Shown in pieces: positions 8,066 to 17,283 of a stretch of DNA of 48,656 nt. The translations under genes and the position numbers were made by a program. Each line of letters begins with the position of its first letter. The first letter of the stretch is position 1. Location: positions 1 to 48,656 of the forward strand of contig MWCF01000014.1 of assembly GCA_002069855.1 (NCBI GenBank), given 5' to 3'. Below the pieces are notes generated by a model. The model made no database searches. It was given only the letters and a program-made list of their open reading frames with translations, and was not told where the DNA came from. Source of the stretch: Elusimicrobia bacterium ADurb.Bin231. GTDB taxonomy: Bacteria; Elusimicrobiota; UBA8919; MWCF01.

Positions 8066-8136
8066 CCTGTTGCCTCAAATAAAAATTTAAACGAAAGTAG
8101 TATTGGATGCCTGATTATAATTATACAAAAGAAAGG
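8066..8136 (+). repeat. 71-bp dispersed repeat, copy 1
   Basis: A 71-base segment that recurs at 39220-39290 with a single difference (T at 8087, C at 39241). It lies between the leader terminators and the glnA-proximal promoter. It has no obvious coding capacity or long inverted repeat. Near-identity over 71 bases of AT-rich intergenic DNA implies a recently spread or selected element. Confidence 0.85.
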
Positions 8137-8140
8137 TATG

Positions 8141-8168
8141 TTGACTTTGGCGGTTTTTTTGTTACAAT
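8141..8168 (+). promoter_or_regulatory. glnA-proximal promoter
   Basis: TTGACT at 8141-8146 and TACAAT at 8163-8168, spacer 16 bases. It lies downstream of both terminators, so glnA could also be transcribed without reading through the leader. Confidence 0.6.
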
Positions 8169-8216
8169 TATTTTAAGTCTTGCGATGGAAAAGATTTTGT
8201 AAAAAAGGAGAATATT

Positions 8217-9539
8217 ATGATAACAAGCAAAGATGTTTTAAGAATTGTCAATAAGGAGCGAATAAGTTTTATAAAATTTTGGTTTGTGGATATCCTCGGG
8301 CAGCTGAAATCTTTTACGATTTCTCCTCGAGAACTTCCAAACGCTTTGGATGAAGGCATGGGTTTTGACGGTTCTTCAATAGAAGGGTTTGCCAGAATTT
8401 TCGAATCTGATTTGATAGCAAAACCGAATCCTGAAACTTTTTGTATCCTTCCATGGCGGCCTCAGGAAGAAAAGGTAGCCAGGATGTTTTGTGATATTCT
8501 TAATCCTGACGGCACTCCTTATGTCGGGGATACGAGATACATATTAAAAAAGAATATTGAAGAAGCCAAAAAACTCGGTCTTTCATTTAAAGTCGGGCCT
8601 GAACTTGAATATTTTTATTTTAAATCTGATAAATCTCCGGAAATAATTGATGAAGGCGGCTATTTTGATTATGTGCCATTGGATGAAGCACAGGATTTGC
8701 GCAGGGACACAGTGCTTTTATTGGAAAAGATGGGCATAAAGGTGGAATACAGTCATCATGAGGTTGCTCCGTCTCAACATGAAATAGATTTAAGATATTC
8801 CGAAGCTCTCGCAATGGCTGACAATGTGATGACATATAAGGTGGTTGTAAAACAGGTAGCATATTCAAAAGGAATATACGCTACTTTTATGCCTAAGCCT
8901 CTTTTTGGAGAAAATGGTTCAGGCATGCATGTTCACCAATCTTTATTCAAAGGCAACAGGAACGCTTTTTTTGATATAAAAGATAAATATCATTTATCCT
9001 CTCTTGCCAAACATTATATAGCCGGTATATTGAAACATGTGCCTGAAATTTGCTCCATTACAAACCAGTGGGTTAATTCCTACAAACGGCTTGTGCCTGG
9101 TTATGAAGCGCCGGTTTACATTTCATGGGCAAGAAGAAACCGCTCTGCTCTCGTTAGAGTACCTATGTATAAGCCAGGGAAAGAAGAGGCCACAAGGATA
9201 GAACTCAGATTCCCCGACCCTGCGTGTAATCCTTATCTTGCCTTTTCAGTTATGCTTGCTGCAGGTCTCGAAGGAGTAAGAAAAAAATATCCTCTTTCCG
9301 CTCCAATTGAAAAAGACATATTTCATATGACGGATGACGAAAGAAAATCCGAAGGGATAAATTCTCTTCCAGGCTCATTGATAGAGGCAATCAAACTTGC
9401 TTCAGGAAGCGAATTGCTCAAAAAAGCGATGGGCAGTCATATCTTCGAAAAATTTCTTGAAAATAAAAAGATAGAGTGGGATATGTATAGAACCCGGATA
9501 ACAGGCTATGAGATAGAAAAATATCTGCCGATCCTGTGA
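8217..9539 (+). CDS. glnA: Glutamine synthetase, type I
   Basis: Makes glutamine from glutamate, ammonia and ATP in the cytoplasm. AAGGAG at 8205-8210 precedes ATG 8217. The 440-residue length and the C-terminal ending around EWDMYRTRITGYEIEKYL fit the shorter GSI-alpha class. Visible active-site segments include GSSIEGFARI, HHEVAPSQHEIDLRY, NGSGMHVHQSL and RNRSALVRVP, followed by RIELRFPDPACNPYLAF. I do not see the NLYDLP-type adenylylation loop of enteric enzymes. Control is more likely at transcription, and the leader RNA at 7941-7998 supports that. Glutamate synthase genes follow at once, giving a complete GS-GOGAT unit. Confidence 0.95.
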   Translation: MITSKDVLRIVNKERISFIKFWFVDILGQLKSFTISPRELPNALDEGMGFDGSSIEGFARIFESDLIAKPNPETFCILPWRPQEEKVARMFCDILNPDGTPYVGDTRYILKKNIEEAKKLGLSFKVGPELEYFYFKSDKSPEIIDEGGYFDYVPLDEAQDLRRDTVLLLEKMGIKVEYSHHEVAPSQHEIDLRYSEALAMADNVMTYKVVVKQVAYSKGIYATFMPKPLFGENGSGMHVHQSLFKGNRNAFFDIKDKYHLSSLAKHYIAGILKHVPEICSITNQWVNSYKRLVPGYEAPVYISWARRNRSALVRVPMYKPGKEEATRIELRFPDPACNPYLAFSVMLAAGLEGVRKKYPLSAPIEKDIFHMTDDERKSEGINSLPGSLIEAIKLASGSELLKKAMGSHIFEKFLENKKIEWDMYRTRITGYEIEKYLPIL

Positions 9540-9616
9540 AAAAAGGCAAATCATAAACAGAATTGAAGTGTTTTATTTTGTTTTGATTCCTTTTATAATT
9601 TTTATAAGGTGTTATC

Positions 9617-10681
9617 ATGGGATGTTCCATAGCTGGTGTTATTGACGGGAACGGCTCTTTGTTTTCAGGTGATGAAATAATCCGTTCCATACAGAAAATG
9701 TTTTTAAGGGCAAACGGCCTTGGCGGCGGATTTGCCGGGTACGGTATATATCCCGAGAACAAAAATGATTTTTGTTTTCATGTCATTTATAAAGACGACA
9801 AATCAAAAGATATAACAGATGCCATTCTGAAATTGGATTTTGATGTTGTAAAATCAGAACCAATACCTACAAAATCAATCAAAGAAATAATCAACAGGCC
9901 TATTCTCTGGAGATACTTTTTGCAAGTCAGCGATTCCGCAAAAAGGCAGTTTTACGATCTTACGGAAGAAGAGATAGTAATGCGCGTAGTGATGAAGATC
10001 AACAGCGGCTCTTACGGCAGTTTCATAATATCTTCCGGCAAGAATATGGGTATTTTTAAGGGTGTGGGATATGCTTCGGAAATAGGAAGATTTTTCCGGC
10101 TTGAAGAATATTCAGGGTACTGCTGGATAGCTCACGACAGGTTCCCTACGAACACTCCTGGCTGGTGGGCTGGAGCTCATCCATTCGGTCTGTTAAATTT
10201 TTCCCTTGTTCATAACGGAGAAATATCATCTTACGGAATTAACAAACGTTATTTGGAAGAATTCGGATATCAACTTCCTCTTAGAACTGATTCCGAAGCC
10301 ATCTTGTATCTGTTTGATTTGCTTTTAAGAAAACATTCTTTACCGTTGGAAATAGCGTATAAAATATTGTGTCCTCCGTTATGGCATGACATAGATATTA
10401 TGCCAGCGCCTGCCCGCGAGTTTTACAAAAAATTGAGGGTGGTATATTCCGGCGCTCTGATTAACGGGCCATCCGCAATAATTGTTGCTGACGGAAAAAG
10501 AATGTGCGGGTTTACAGATCGTATAAAATTAAGGCCGTTAATTCACGCTGCTTGCGGTTCAAAACATTATCTTGCCAGTGAGGAATGCGCCATAAGGGAA
10601 ATCTGTCCGGTCCCTGACGAATTATCATTTGTAAAATCAGGTGAACTGACTGTTTGCGGAATCAAAGGGAAAATAAAATGA
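9617..10681 (+). CDS. Glutamate synthase, glutamine amidotransferase (class II) subunit
   Basis: Hydrolyses glutamine and passes ammonia to the synthase subunit. The 354-residue protein begins MGCSIAGV, placing the candidate catalytic Cys at position 3. That implies a two-residue leader must be removed, as opposed to the usual Met-Cys start. Class II amidotransferase motifs are clear: AHDRFPTNTPGWWAGAHPFG and LVHNGEISSYG, then RTDSEAILYLFD. In one-chain bacterial GltB this is the N-terminal domain; here it is a separate gene, as in archaea. It overlaps the next gene by ATGA at 10678. Confidence 0.88.
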   Translation: MGCSIAGVIDGNGSLFSGDEIIRSIQKMFLRANGLGGGFAGYGIYPENKNDFCFHVIYKDDKSKDITDAILKLDFDVVKSEPIPTKSIKEIINRPILWRYFLQVSDSAKRQFYDLTEEEIVMRVVMKINSGSYGSFIISSGKNMGIFKGVGYASEIGRFFRLEEYSGYCWIAHDRFPTNTPGWWAGAHPFGLLNFSLVHNGEISSYGINKRYLEEFGYQLPLRTDSEAILYLFDLLLRKHSLPLEIAYKILCPPLWHDIDIMPAPAREFYKKLRVVYSGALINGPSAIIVADGKRMCGFTDRIKLRPLIHAACGSKHYLASEECAIREICPVPDELSFVKSGELTVCGIKGKIK

Positions 10682-12231
10682 AAAGAATGCTTTATTCTCC
10701 GGATTATTTGGTTACTCGTGATCCTGAAAAATGCATACAATGCGAGGTTTGCGTAAGACAATGCGCCTTTAACGCGCATACTTACGATGCTGAAAAACAC
10801 AGAGTTGATACCGATTGTTCAAAATGCGTGGGTTGTTTCAGATGCGTTTATATGTGTCCTACAGGAGCGCTTTCAGTTTCCGAATTTTCCGGCAGAATGG
10901 CAAACAGCGCGAACTGGACGGATAAACAGCTGAAAGAACTTTACAAGCAGGCTGAAACAGGCGGAGTGCTTTTAACAGGAATGGGCACTGATAAAAAATA
11001 TAAAATAATCTGGGACCATATACTGTTGGATGCCGCTCAGGTTACAAATCCGTCTATTGATCCTCTTCGCGAGCCTATGGAATTAAGAACATATCTCGGT
11101 GGAAAACCTTTGTCTATAGAGGTTAAGGAAAATAAACGCAAAGTTTCATTGCCTGGAGCTGATATTTCCGGCAGATTTTCAATTACTACTGAACTTCCTC
11201 AACAGTTGGAGTTAAAAACTCCTATACTGTTTTCCGCTATGAGTTATGGCGCGATTTCTTTTAACGCGAGTAAAGCTTTAGCATCAGCTGCGGAAGAATG
11301 CGGGATTTATTACAATACCGGAGAAGGAGGATTGCATAAGGACCTTTACAGATACTCCAAAAATACAATAGTTCAGGTCGCTTCAGGAAGGTTCGGAGTG
11401 GATACAGAATATCTCAATTCCTGCGCCGCTGTTGAAATAAAAATAGGTCAGGGCGCTAAACCAGGCATAGGAGGGCATCTGCCTGGAGAAAAGGTTACTG
11501 ATGAAATATCAATGGCGAGAATGATTCCCAAAGGCACGGATGCTTTATCTCCTGCTCCGCACCATGATATTTATTCCATAGAGGATTTGTCGCAGTTGAT
11601 TTATGCTATAAAAGAGGCCACTGAATATAAAAAACCGGTTAGTGTCAAAATTGCAGCTGTGCATAATGTTGCGGCAATCGCTTCAGGAATAGTACGCGCA
11701 GGTGCAGACATAGTAGCGATAGACGGAATAAGAGGGGGCACAGGCGCTGCGCCTACAAGGACAAGGGATAATGTAGGTATCCCTATAGAACTTGCAATAT
11801 CCGCAGTAGACACACGTATGAGAGAAGAAGGCATACGCAACAGAGCATCTATAATCGCAGCCGGAGGATTTAGAAATTCAGCGGATGTTGTAAAAGCAAT
11901 TGCCCTTGGCGCGGATGCGGTTTATATAGGAACTGCTGCTCTAATATCTATGGGCTGTCATCTGTGCCAGAAATGTTATACAGGGAAATGCAATTGGGGC
12001 ATAGCTACGCAAGACCCGTATCTTGTAAAACGTTTGAATTCTGAAATTGCCTGCAGGCGTCTTGTGAATTTAATACTTGCCTGGAGCCTGGAAATAAAAG
12101 AAATTATGGGAGGTATGGGCATAAATTCAATAGAGTCTCTTCGCGGCAACCGGCTAAGATTAAGGGGTTTTGATTTACACGAGAACGAACTTAAAATACT
12201 CGGCATAAAACCTGCAGGAGAGAGTTTATGA
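10678..12231 (+). CDS. Glutamate synthase, ferredoxin/FMN-binding synthase subunit (archaeal type)
   Basis: Catalytic subunit that reductively transfers ammonia to 2-oxoglutarate to form glutamate. Starting at ATG 10678 it has 517 residues. The N-terminal ferredoxin domain has two 4Fe-4S Cys sets (CIQCEVCVRQC and CSKCVGCFRCVYMCP, about residues 17-63). The FMN TIM barrel follows, with GEGGLHKDLYRY, GQGAKPGIGGHLPG and AIDGIRGGTGAAPT. A late Cys cluster, CHLCQKCYTGKC, matches the 3Fe-4S site of GltB. The domain order matches archaeal GltS. The amidotransferase and GXGXG parts are supplied by neighbouring genes. Confidence 0.92.
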   Translation: MKRMLYSPDYLVTRDPEKCIQCEVCVRQCAFNAHTYDAEKHRVDTDCSKCVGCFRCVYMCPTGALSVSEFSGRMANSANWTDKQLKELYKQAETGGVLLTGMGTDKKYKIIWDHILLDAAQVTNPSIDPLREPMELRTYLGGKPLSIEVKENKRKVSLPGADISGRFSITTELPQQLELKTPILFSAMSYGAISFNASKALASAAEECGIYYNTGEGGLHKDLYRYSKNTIVQVASGRFGVDTEYLNSCAAVEIKIGQGAKPGIGGHLPGEKVTDEISMARMIPKGTDALSPAPHHDIYSIEDLSQLIYAIKEATEYKKPVSVKIAAVHNVAAIASGIVRAGADIVAIDGIRGGTGAAPTRTRDNVGIPIELAISAVDTRMREEGIRNRASIIAAGGFRNSADVVKAIALGADAVYIGTAALISMGCHLCQKCYTGKCNWGIATQDPYLVKRLNSEIACRRLVNLILAWSLEIKEIMGGMGINSIESLRGNRLRLRGFDLHENELKILGIKPAGESL

Positions 12232-12276
12232 GGAAAATCGCGATAATTTAGTTTGAAGAGATTCAGAAAAAACATT

Positions 12277-12729
12277 ATGAAACGTATATATTTTAATGAA
12301 AAATATTGTATGGCATGCCGGCTTTGCGAAATAGCGTGCCTTGTAGCTCATTCCAAATCCAAAAAAATAATAAAGGCGTATAAAGAGGAATATCCCTTCT
12401 TGAAACCCCGTCTTATTATAGAGGAAAAAGGGCATGTATCATTTGCCATCCAGTGCCGTCATTGTAAGGATGCCCCTTGCGTTACCGCATGTGTTTCAGG
12501 GGCAATGCATAGGCATAAATCAGGGGAAATAATTCATAATGAAAAAAAATGTGTCGGATGCTGGATGTGCGTTATGGTATGTCCGTTTGGAGTGATAATT
12601 AGAGACTTGAAAGGAAAAAAAGTTGTTGCGAAATGCGATCTTTGTTCTGATTTGGGGCAACCGGCTTGTGTTGATGCCTGTCCTAATGCCGCTCTTGTAT
12701 ATGGTGAAGATAAAGATAATGAAAAATAA
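12277..12729 (+). CDS. 4Fe-4S ferredoxin-type electron-transfer subunit
   Basis: A 150-residue iron-sulfur protein starting MKRIYFNEKYCMACRLCEIAC. Four Cys-rich segments are visible: CMACRLCEIAC, CRHCKDAPCVTACVSGAM, CVGCWMCVMVCPFG and CDLCSDLGQPACVDACPNAAL. This is the multi-cluster pattern of HycB/DmsB-like electron carriers. An in-frame TTG at 12253 is a possible earlier start. By position it should carry electrons between the pyridine-nucleotide oxidoreductase behind it and the synthase subunit ahead. Its 3' end overlaps the next gene by 11 bases. Confidence 0.88.
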   Translation: MKRIYFNEKYCMACRLCEIACLVAHSKSKKIIKAYKEEYPFLKPRLIIEEKGHVSFAIQCRHCKDAPCVTACVSGAMHRHKSGEIIHNEKKCVGCWMCVMVCPFGVIIRDLKGKKVVAKCDLCSDLGQPACVDACPNAALVYGEDKDNEK

Positions 12730-13957
12730 AAATAATGCTATAGTTATTGTTGGAAGTTCCGTAGCCGCGGTATCTGCGATAGAAGCCGTAAGAAGCGTAA
12801 ACGAAGATGTGTCTATTACAGTGGTGACAAAAGAAAAGAATATTTTTTATTCCAGACCTTTGATATCCTATTTGAATATTACAAGAAAGCAATTTTATTA
12901 TAGGGATACCGATTTTTTTGTCAAAAACAAAGTGCGTGTTATGCATGGAGAAGTTTCGGAATTTAAAAATGGCTGTGTTTATTTAAAAAAAGGAAAATCT
13001 ATTTCTTACGGTAAATTAATACTTGCCACAGGAGGAGTTCCAATTAATCCTGTAATTAAGGGAATAGATAGCAGGAATGTTTTTTCTTTTACTACATACG
13101 ACGATGCCTTGAAGATAAAACAAAACGCATCCGGCTCGAAAACCGCCGCGGTGATAGGCGCGGGAATGATAGGCATAAAAGCGGCTGAATATCTTAAGGA
13201 TCTTGGTGTTTCTGTATCGATGATTGAACTTCTTGACAAACCGTTTGCCTCTGTGCTTGATAGAAATTCCGGTGATATTGTAGCCAGGCATATTCAAAAA
13301 AATATAAAACTTTATCTTGGTAGAAAAGTAACTGAAATTACTGGAAATGTATGTGTGCTTGATAGCGGAGAAAAGATTTCTTCCGATATAACCGTGATTG
13401 CAGTTGGAGTCGTGCCCAATACCACAGTTGCTGAAAAGTCCGGATTAAAAATAGGCAAAGGGATTATTGTAAATTCTTTTATGGAGACATCCGAAAAAAA
13501 TGTTTACGCTGCTGGAGACTGTGTGGAATCGGAAGATGTTTTACTCTGTTGCAAAAGGGTTCTGCCTATATGGCCTGTAGCGCGCGAACAAGGACGAATT
13601 GCCGGATTGAACGCCGTGGGTGTCAGGACCGTTTATGAGGGAAGCTTTCAGATGAATTCCATTGATGTTTTCGGTCTCCCGATAATTACTCTAGGCATTA
13701 GCAATTCCGATTCTCCTGATTTCGTTGTCTCTTCCGATATTCGCGCCGGAAAATACAAGAAGATAATAGTAAAGGACGAAAGAATTATAGGAGCGATATT
13801 TGTTGGAGATATAAACAGGTCCGGAATTATCACAGGTCTCATAAAAGACAGGATAAAAGTTACAGGGTTTAGAGAGGAATTGGTTAAAGACAGTTTCGGA
13901 TATATATATGTGCCGAGAATATCTGTGAGTGAAAAGGCGGTACCGGTGGAAATATGA
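12719..13957 (+). CDS. FAD-dependent pyridine nucleotide-disulfide oxidoreductase, electron input for glutamate synthase
   Basis: The 412-residue flavoprotein starts at ATG 12719, inside the end of the ferredoxin gene. FAD-binding motif IVIVGSSVAAVSA (about 8-20) is a variant of GxGxxG. The NAD(P)H-binding motif AAVIGAGMIGIKAAEYL (about 143-160) is standard, as is the second FAD motif VYAAGDCVE near residue 265. It resembles NAD(P)H:rubredoxin or NAD(P)H oxidase-type reductases. It replaces the GltD small subunit of ordinary bacterial GOGAT, feeding electrons from NAD(P)H through the ferredoxin protein. Cofactor preference cannot be read safely. It overlaps the GXGXG gene by ATGA. Confidence 0.87.
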   Translation: MKNKNNAIVIVGSSVAAVSAIEAVRSVNEDVSITVVTKEKNIFYSRPLISYLNITRKQFYYRDTDFFVKNKVRVMHGEVSEFKNGCVYLKKGKSISYGKLILATGGVPINPVIKGIDSRNVFSFTTYDDALKIKQNASGSKTAAVIGAGMIGIKAAEYLKDLGVSVSMIELLDKPFASVLDRNSGDIVARHIQKNIKLYLGRKVTEITGNVCVLDSGEKISSDITVIAVGVVPNTTVAEKSGLKIGKGIIVNSFMETSEKNVYAAGDCVESEDVLLCCKRVLPIWPVAREQGRIAGLNAVGVRTVYEGSFQMNSIDVFGLPIITLGISNSDSPDFVVSSDIRAGKYKKIIVKDERIIGAIFVGDINRSGIITGLIKDRIKVTGFREELVKDSFGYIYVPRISVSEKAVPVEI

Positions 13958-14721
13958 AAACAGTAAATATAAACGCGAAAGATCTTACTCACAGACAGCT
14001 GAATGAACGCATACGAGCAGAATTATCTGCGGGCGCCGGGCATATATCGTTGTTGAACGTTAACGGTCATAGATACATAGCCTCCGGAATAAAGTCATCG
14101 GCAGTAATTGACATCCACGGAACTGCAGGAAACGATCTCGGAAGTTTTCTGAGCGGATGTCATCTGAATATATTTGGCAACGCGCAGGATTGCGCGGCAA
14201 ACACTATGAATTCCGGGAAAATAGTCATTCACGGTTCAGCCGGAGATATCCTCGGATACGGTTTAAGAGGAGGCAAAATATTTGTTGCCGGGAACACAGG
14301 GTACAGAACTGGAATTCATATGAAGTCATACAAGGATATGACACCCGTAGTAGTGATCGGCGGCTCTGCGCGCGATTTTTGCGCAGAATATATGGCAGGA
14401 GGAATAATAATTTTGCTGGGTCTTAAATATAAGTCCGGAATTTTGTCTGAGGACGAGTCCAAGGAAGATATTATAGGCAATTTTACAGGCACAGGAATGC
14501 ACGGAGGAACGGTTTATATAAGAGGAAACATTAAGAAATATCAACTCGGCAGAGAGGTGTCTCCTGTAAAGTTGAACGATGACGATATGCATATTTTAAA
14601 GAGCAATGTTGAGGAATTTTGCCGTGATTTTCGATTGGATTCTAAAAAGATATTAAAAAAAGAATTTATAAAACTCAAAGCAGTAAATCACAGGCCATAC
14701 GGCGCTATATACGCGTATTGA
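13954..14721 (+). CDS. Glutamate synthase GXGXG (alpha-3) subunit
   Basis: A 255-residue protein with the right-handed beta-helix repeats typical of the GltB C-terminal domain. Repeated Gly motifs appear along it: GNDLGSFLSGCHLNIFGNAQ, NSGKIVIHGSAGDILGYG, RGGKIFVAGNTGYRTGIHMK and AGGIIILLG. The domain is structural and helps form the ammonia channel. It completes the split enzyme, in the order amidotransferase, synthase, ferredoxin, oxidoreductase, GXGXG, with overlaps at three of the four junctions, so the unit is probably translated as one operon. Confidence 0.9.
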   Translation: MKTVNINAKDLTHRQLNERIRAELSAGAGHISLLNVNGHRYIASGIKSSAVIDIHGTAGNDLGSFLSGCHLNIFGNAQDCAANTMNSGKIVIHGSAGDILGYGLRGGKIFVAGNTGYRTGIHMKSYKDMTPVVVIGGSARDFCAEYMAGGIIILLGLKYKSGILSEDESKEDIIGNFTGTGMHGGTVYIRGNIKKYQLGREVSPVKLNDDDMHILKSNVEEFCRDFRLDSKKILKKEFIKLKAVNHRPYGAIYAY

Positions 14722-14857
14722 CATAAATGGTGTTTGCGCAAATTCTAATTTGACTGAAAAATTCGAGAGATATTTTCAATTTGTAAAGAATTTAAAATTG
14801 ACTATTAACCATACTTGTGGCATATAAACGCTTACCTTTCACGAACAACTTTTTTTC

Positions 14858-14885
14858 TTGACATTTGGCGTAAAATTTGTAAAAT
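14858..14885 (+). promoter_or_regulatory. Promoter of the SAM-riboswitch operon
   Basis: TTGACA at 14858-14863 and TAAAAT at 14880-14885 with a 16-base spacer. Transcription would begin near 14892, directly before the riboswitch P1 stem. Confidence 0.75.
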
Positions 14886-14896
14886 AAACAAAATAA

Positions 14897-15042
14897 TTCT
14901 TATCAAGAGTGGTTGAAGGACAGGCCTTGAGAAACCACAGCAACCCAGCCTTGTAATATCAGGTGGAGAGGTGCTAATGCCTGTAAGCGATAAGAAGGAG
15001 TCGAATAATTGTAACTTGCCCCTTCTTTGGAAGGGTTTTTTT
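14897..15042 (+). promoter_or_regulatory. SAM-I riboswitch (S-box) with terminator switch
   Basis: Aptamer at 14897-14996. P1 pairs TTCTTATC (14897-14904) with GATAAGAA (14989-14996). Between them are the S-box landmarks: CAAGAGTGGTTGAAGGACAG with the following CAGCAACC-type core, then GGTGGAGAGGTGCTAATGCC. The expression platform is readable. AAGAAGG (14992-14998) can pair with CCTTCTT (15021-15027) as antiterminator. When SAM holds P1 closed, CCCTTC (15020-15025) instead pairs with GAAGGG (15030-15035) and terminates at the T run 15036-15042. High SAM should therefore switch off the genes downstream. Confidence 0.95.
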
Positions 15043-15058
15043 ATTAGGCGGTATTATT

Positions 15059-15985
15059 ATGAAAATAGCTTCTGATATTATAAAACTTGTGGGGAAGACC
15101 CCCATGGTTAAATTGAACAGGGTTACTGAAGGATGTTTTGCTTCAGTCATCGCAAAACTTGAATTTTTTAATCCCTGTTCCTCAATAAAAGACCGCGTGG
15201 CAGTTGCCATGCTTGAGGATGCTGAAAAAAAAGGACTTATAAAAAAAGGATGCAAAATCGTTGAGCCTTCTTCCGGGAATACCGGGATAGGACTTGCTTT
15301 TGTCTGCGCTGTAAAAGGTTATAATCTTACTATTACAATGCCGGATACGATGTCTTCGGAACGACAGATGCTTTTAAAGGCATTGGGCGCGAATCTGGTT
15401 TTGACATCCGGCAGCGACGGTATGACTGGTGCAGTGCGCAAAGCCGAAGAGATTGCTGAAAAAGACAAGGCGTTTATGCCTCAACAATTCGACAATCCGT
15501 CAAACGCTGATATACATAAAAAAACCACTGCTGTGGAAATTTGGGATGATACTGAAGGCAAGGTAGATATTTTCGTAGCAGGAGTAGGCACAGGCGGTAC
15601 TGTTACGGGTGTGGGAGAATTTCTGAAAGCTAAGAATTCCAATGTAAAGATAGTCGCCGTTGAACCTTCGTCTTCTCCGGTTATTTCCGGCGGGAAATCC
15701 GGAGTCCATAAAATACAGGGTATAGGCGCGGGATTTATCCCAAAAATACTTAATAGAAACATTATCGATGAAATTATACCCGTATGCAATGAAGATGCAT
15801 TCCGAATGACCCGGCTGTTGATACGGCAGGAGGGTGTGCTCGCAGGAGTTTCATCCGGAGCCGCGGTTTTCGCTGCTGTAAAAGTTGCTGAAAGAAAAGA
15901 GAACTCCGGCAAAACAATTGTAGTGATTCTGCCGGATACAGCGGAGAGATATATGTCAACGGGATTATTTAGGGAAGAAATATAA
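15059..15985 (+). CDS. cysK: Cysteine synthase A (O-acetylserine sulfhydrylase)
   Basis: PLP enzyme that makes cysteine from O-acetylserine and sulfide. The 308-residue length is normal. PLP Lys44 lies in [11 protein letters not shown]. The substrate-binding loop [11 protein letters not shown], phosphate-binding [15 protein letters not shown], and the C-terminal [11 protein letters not shown] are all present. It is the first gene after the SAM riboswitch and stands 12 bases before the DUF39 gene. Placing a sulfide-fixing enzyme under SAM control fits an operon that shares sulfide between cysteine and homocysteine. A broader beta-replacement activity cannot be excluded. Confidence 0.92.
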   Translation: MKIASDIIKLVGKTPMVKLNRVTEGCFASVIAKLEFFNPCSSIKDRVAVAMLEDAEKKGLIKKGCKIVEPSSGNTGIGLAFVCAVKGYNLTITMPDTMSSERQMLLKALGANLVLTSGSDGMTGAVRKAEEIAEKDKAFMPQQFDNPSNADIHKKTTAVEIWDDTEGKVDIFVAGVGTGGTVTGVGEFLKAKNSNVKIVAVEPSSSPVISGGKSGVHKIQGIGAGFIPKILNRNIIDEIIPVCNEDAFRMTRLLIRQEGVLAGVSSGAAVFAAVKVAERKENSGKTIVVILPDTAERYMSTGLFREEI

Positions 15986-15997
15986 AAGAGGATAAAT

Positions 15998-17203
15998 ATG
16001 TCAAAAACAATTGCTGAAATAAACGAAAAAATAAAAAACGGTCAAGCAGTTATAGTTACAGCTGAAGAGATGATAGATATAGTGGCTACCAAAGGAACAA
16101 AGTCAGCCGCTCAAGAAGTGGACGTTGTTACAACAGGCACATTCGGTCCGATGTGTTCTTCTGGTATGTATTTGAATGTAGGGCACACCAAGCCGCGTAT
16201 CAAACTCGGCGCAGGCTATTGCACATTAAATGATGTTCCAGCGTACACCGGATATGCAGCTGTAGATATCCTGCTCGGCGCTACGGCTTTGCCGGATGAC
16301 GACCACAGAAACAAATTTTATCCGGGCAGATTTGAATACGGCGGGGGACACGTAATAGAGGATTTTGTTTCCGGAAAAGATGTTGTTCTTTCCGCGAATG
16401 CGTACGGCACTGATTGCTATCCGAGAAAAAAATTAAGAACATTCATCAATATAAAAGATGTTAACGAGGCAGTGCTTTTTAATATTAGAAATTGTTATCA
16501 GAATTATAATTGCGCTGTGAATAATTCCGATAGAACGATATATACGTATATGGGCATTCTTAAACCTCAACTTGGAAATGCCACATATTGTTCCGCAGGA
16601 CAGCTTTCTCCTTTGCTGAATGATCCGTATTTTAAAACAATCGGCATAGGGACAAGGATATTTCTCGGAGGAGGAGTAGGATATATCGTGTGGCAGGGGA
16701 CCCAGCATAATCCTTCAGTGCCGCGCACTGAAAAAGGCGTTCCTAAGGGCGGCTCAGGTACTATAGCTATCATAGGGGATTTAAAACAAATGAATTCCGA
16801 CTGGCTGCGCGGGACATGTATGCTCGGATACGGTGCGACATTGACTGTGGGCATAGGAATACCTATACCTGTTCTTAACGAAGAGATAGCGTCTTTTACA
16901 GCCGTCAGAGATGAGGATATTTATACGCAAATAGTGGATTATAGCTCTGATTATCCTGAATTGAAATCCGGAAATCTCGGTTATGTGAACTACGGGCAGT
17001 TGAAATCCGGAAAGATAGAAGTAAACGGGAAAAAGGTTCCTGTCGCTTCTCTTTCAAGTTATTCTAAAGCTAATGAAATAGCGGGCATTCTTAAAGAATG
17101 GATTAAAACTGGAAAATTCTTTTTAACCGAGCCTGTTGAAAAACTGCCTTCCGCGGATTCCGGAATAACGATAAAAAGTTTGATTGAAAGGCCCATAGAT
17201 TAA
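15998..17203 (+). CDS. Homocysteine biosynthesis protein (DUF39/HcyBio family)
   Basis: A 401-residue protein of the DUF39/HcyBio family. In methanogens, family members with a NIL/ferredoxin partner convert aspartate semialdehyde and sulfide to homocysteine without an O-acyl-homoserine intermediate. AGAGG precedes ATG 15998. Recognisable stretches include VDVVTTGTFGPMCSSGMYLN with a conserved Cys, AYGTDCYPRKKLRTFINI, and GGGVGYIVWQGTQHNP. Its partner follows at 17284. Location behind a SAM-I riboswitch independently supports a role in the methionine branch. Confidence 0.9.
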   Translation: MSKTIAEINEKIKNGQAVIVTAEEMIDIVATKGTKSAAQEVDVVTTGTFGPMCSSGMYLNVGHTKPRIKLGAGYCTLNDVPAYTGYAAVDILLGATALPDDDHRNKFYPGRFEYGGGHVIEDFVSGKDVVLSANAYGTDCYPRKKLRTFINIKDVNEAVLFNIRNCYQNYNCAVNNSDRTIYTYMGILKPQLGNATYCSAGQLSPLLNDPYFKTIGIGTRIFLGGGVGYIVWQGTQHNPSVPRTEKGVPKGGSGTIAIIGDLKQMNSDWLRGTCMLGYGATLTVGIGIPIPVLNEEIASFTAVRDEDIYTQIVDYSSDYPELKSGNLGYVNYGQLKSGKIEVNGKKVPVASLSSYSKANEIAGILKEWIKTGKFFLTEPVEKLPSADSGITIKSLIERPID

Positions 17204-17283
17204 ACCAGTATTCAGCATCTTAATATAAGAATCTATCTGCTGCGATATAGCATCAAACAAATACGGATTAACTGGAGAATAAA

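Noticed and set aside
12623-12718. N-terminal extension of the oxidoreductase gene upstream of 12719
   Set aside because: The extension lies over the ferredoxin coding sequence and has no family resemblance; ATG 12719 leads directly into the FAD motif.
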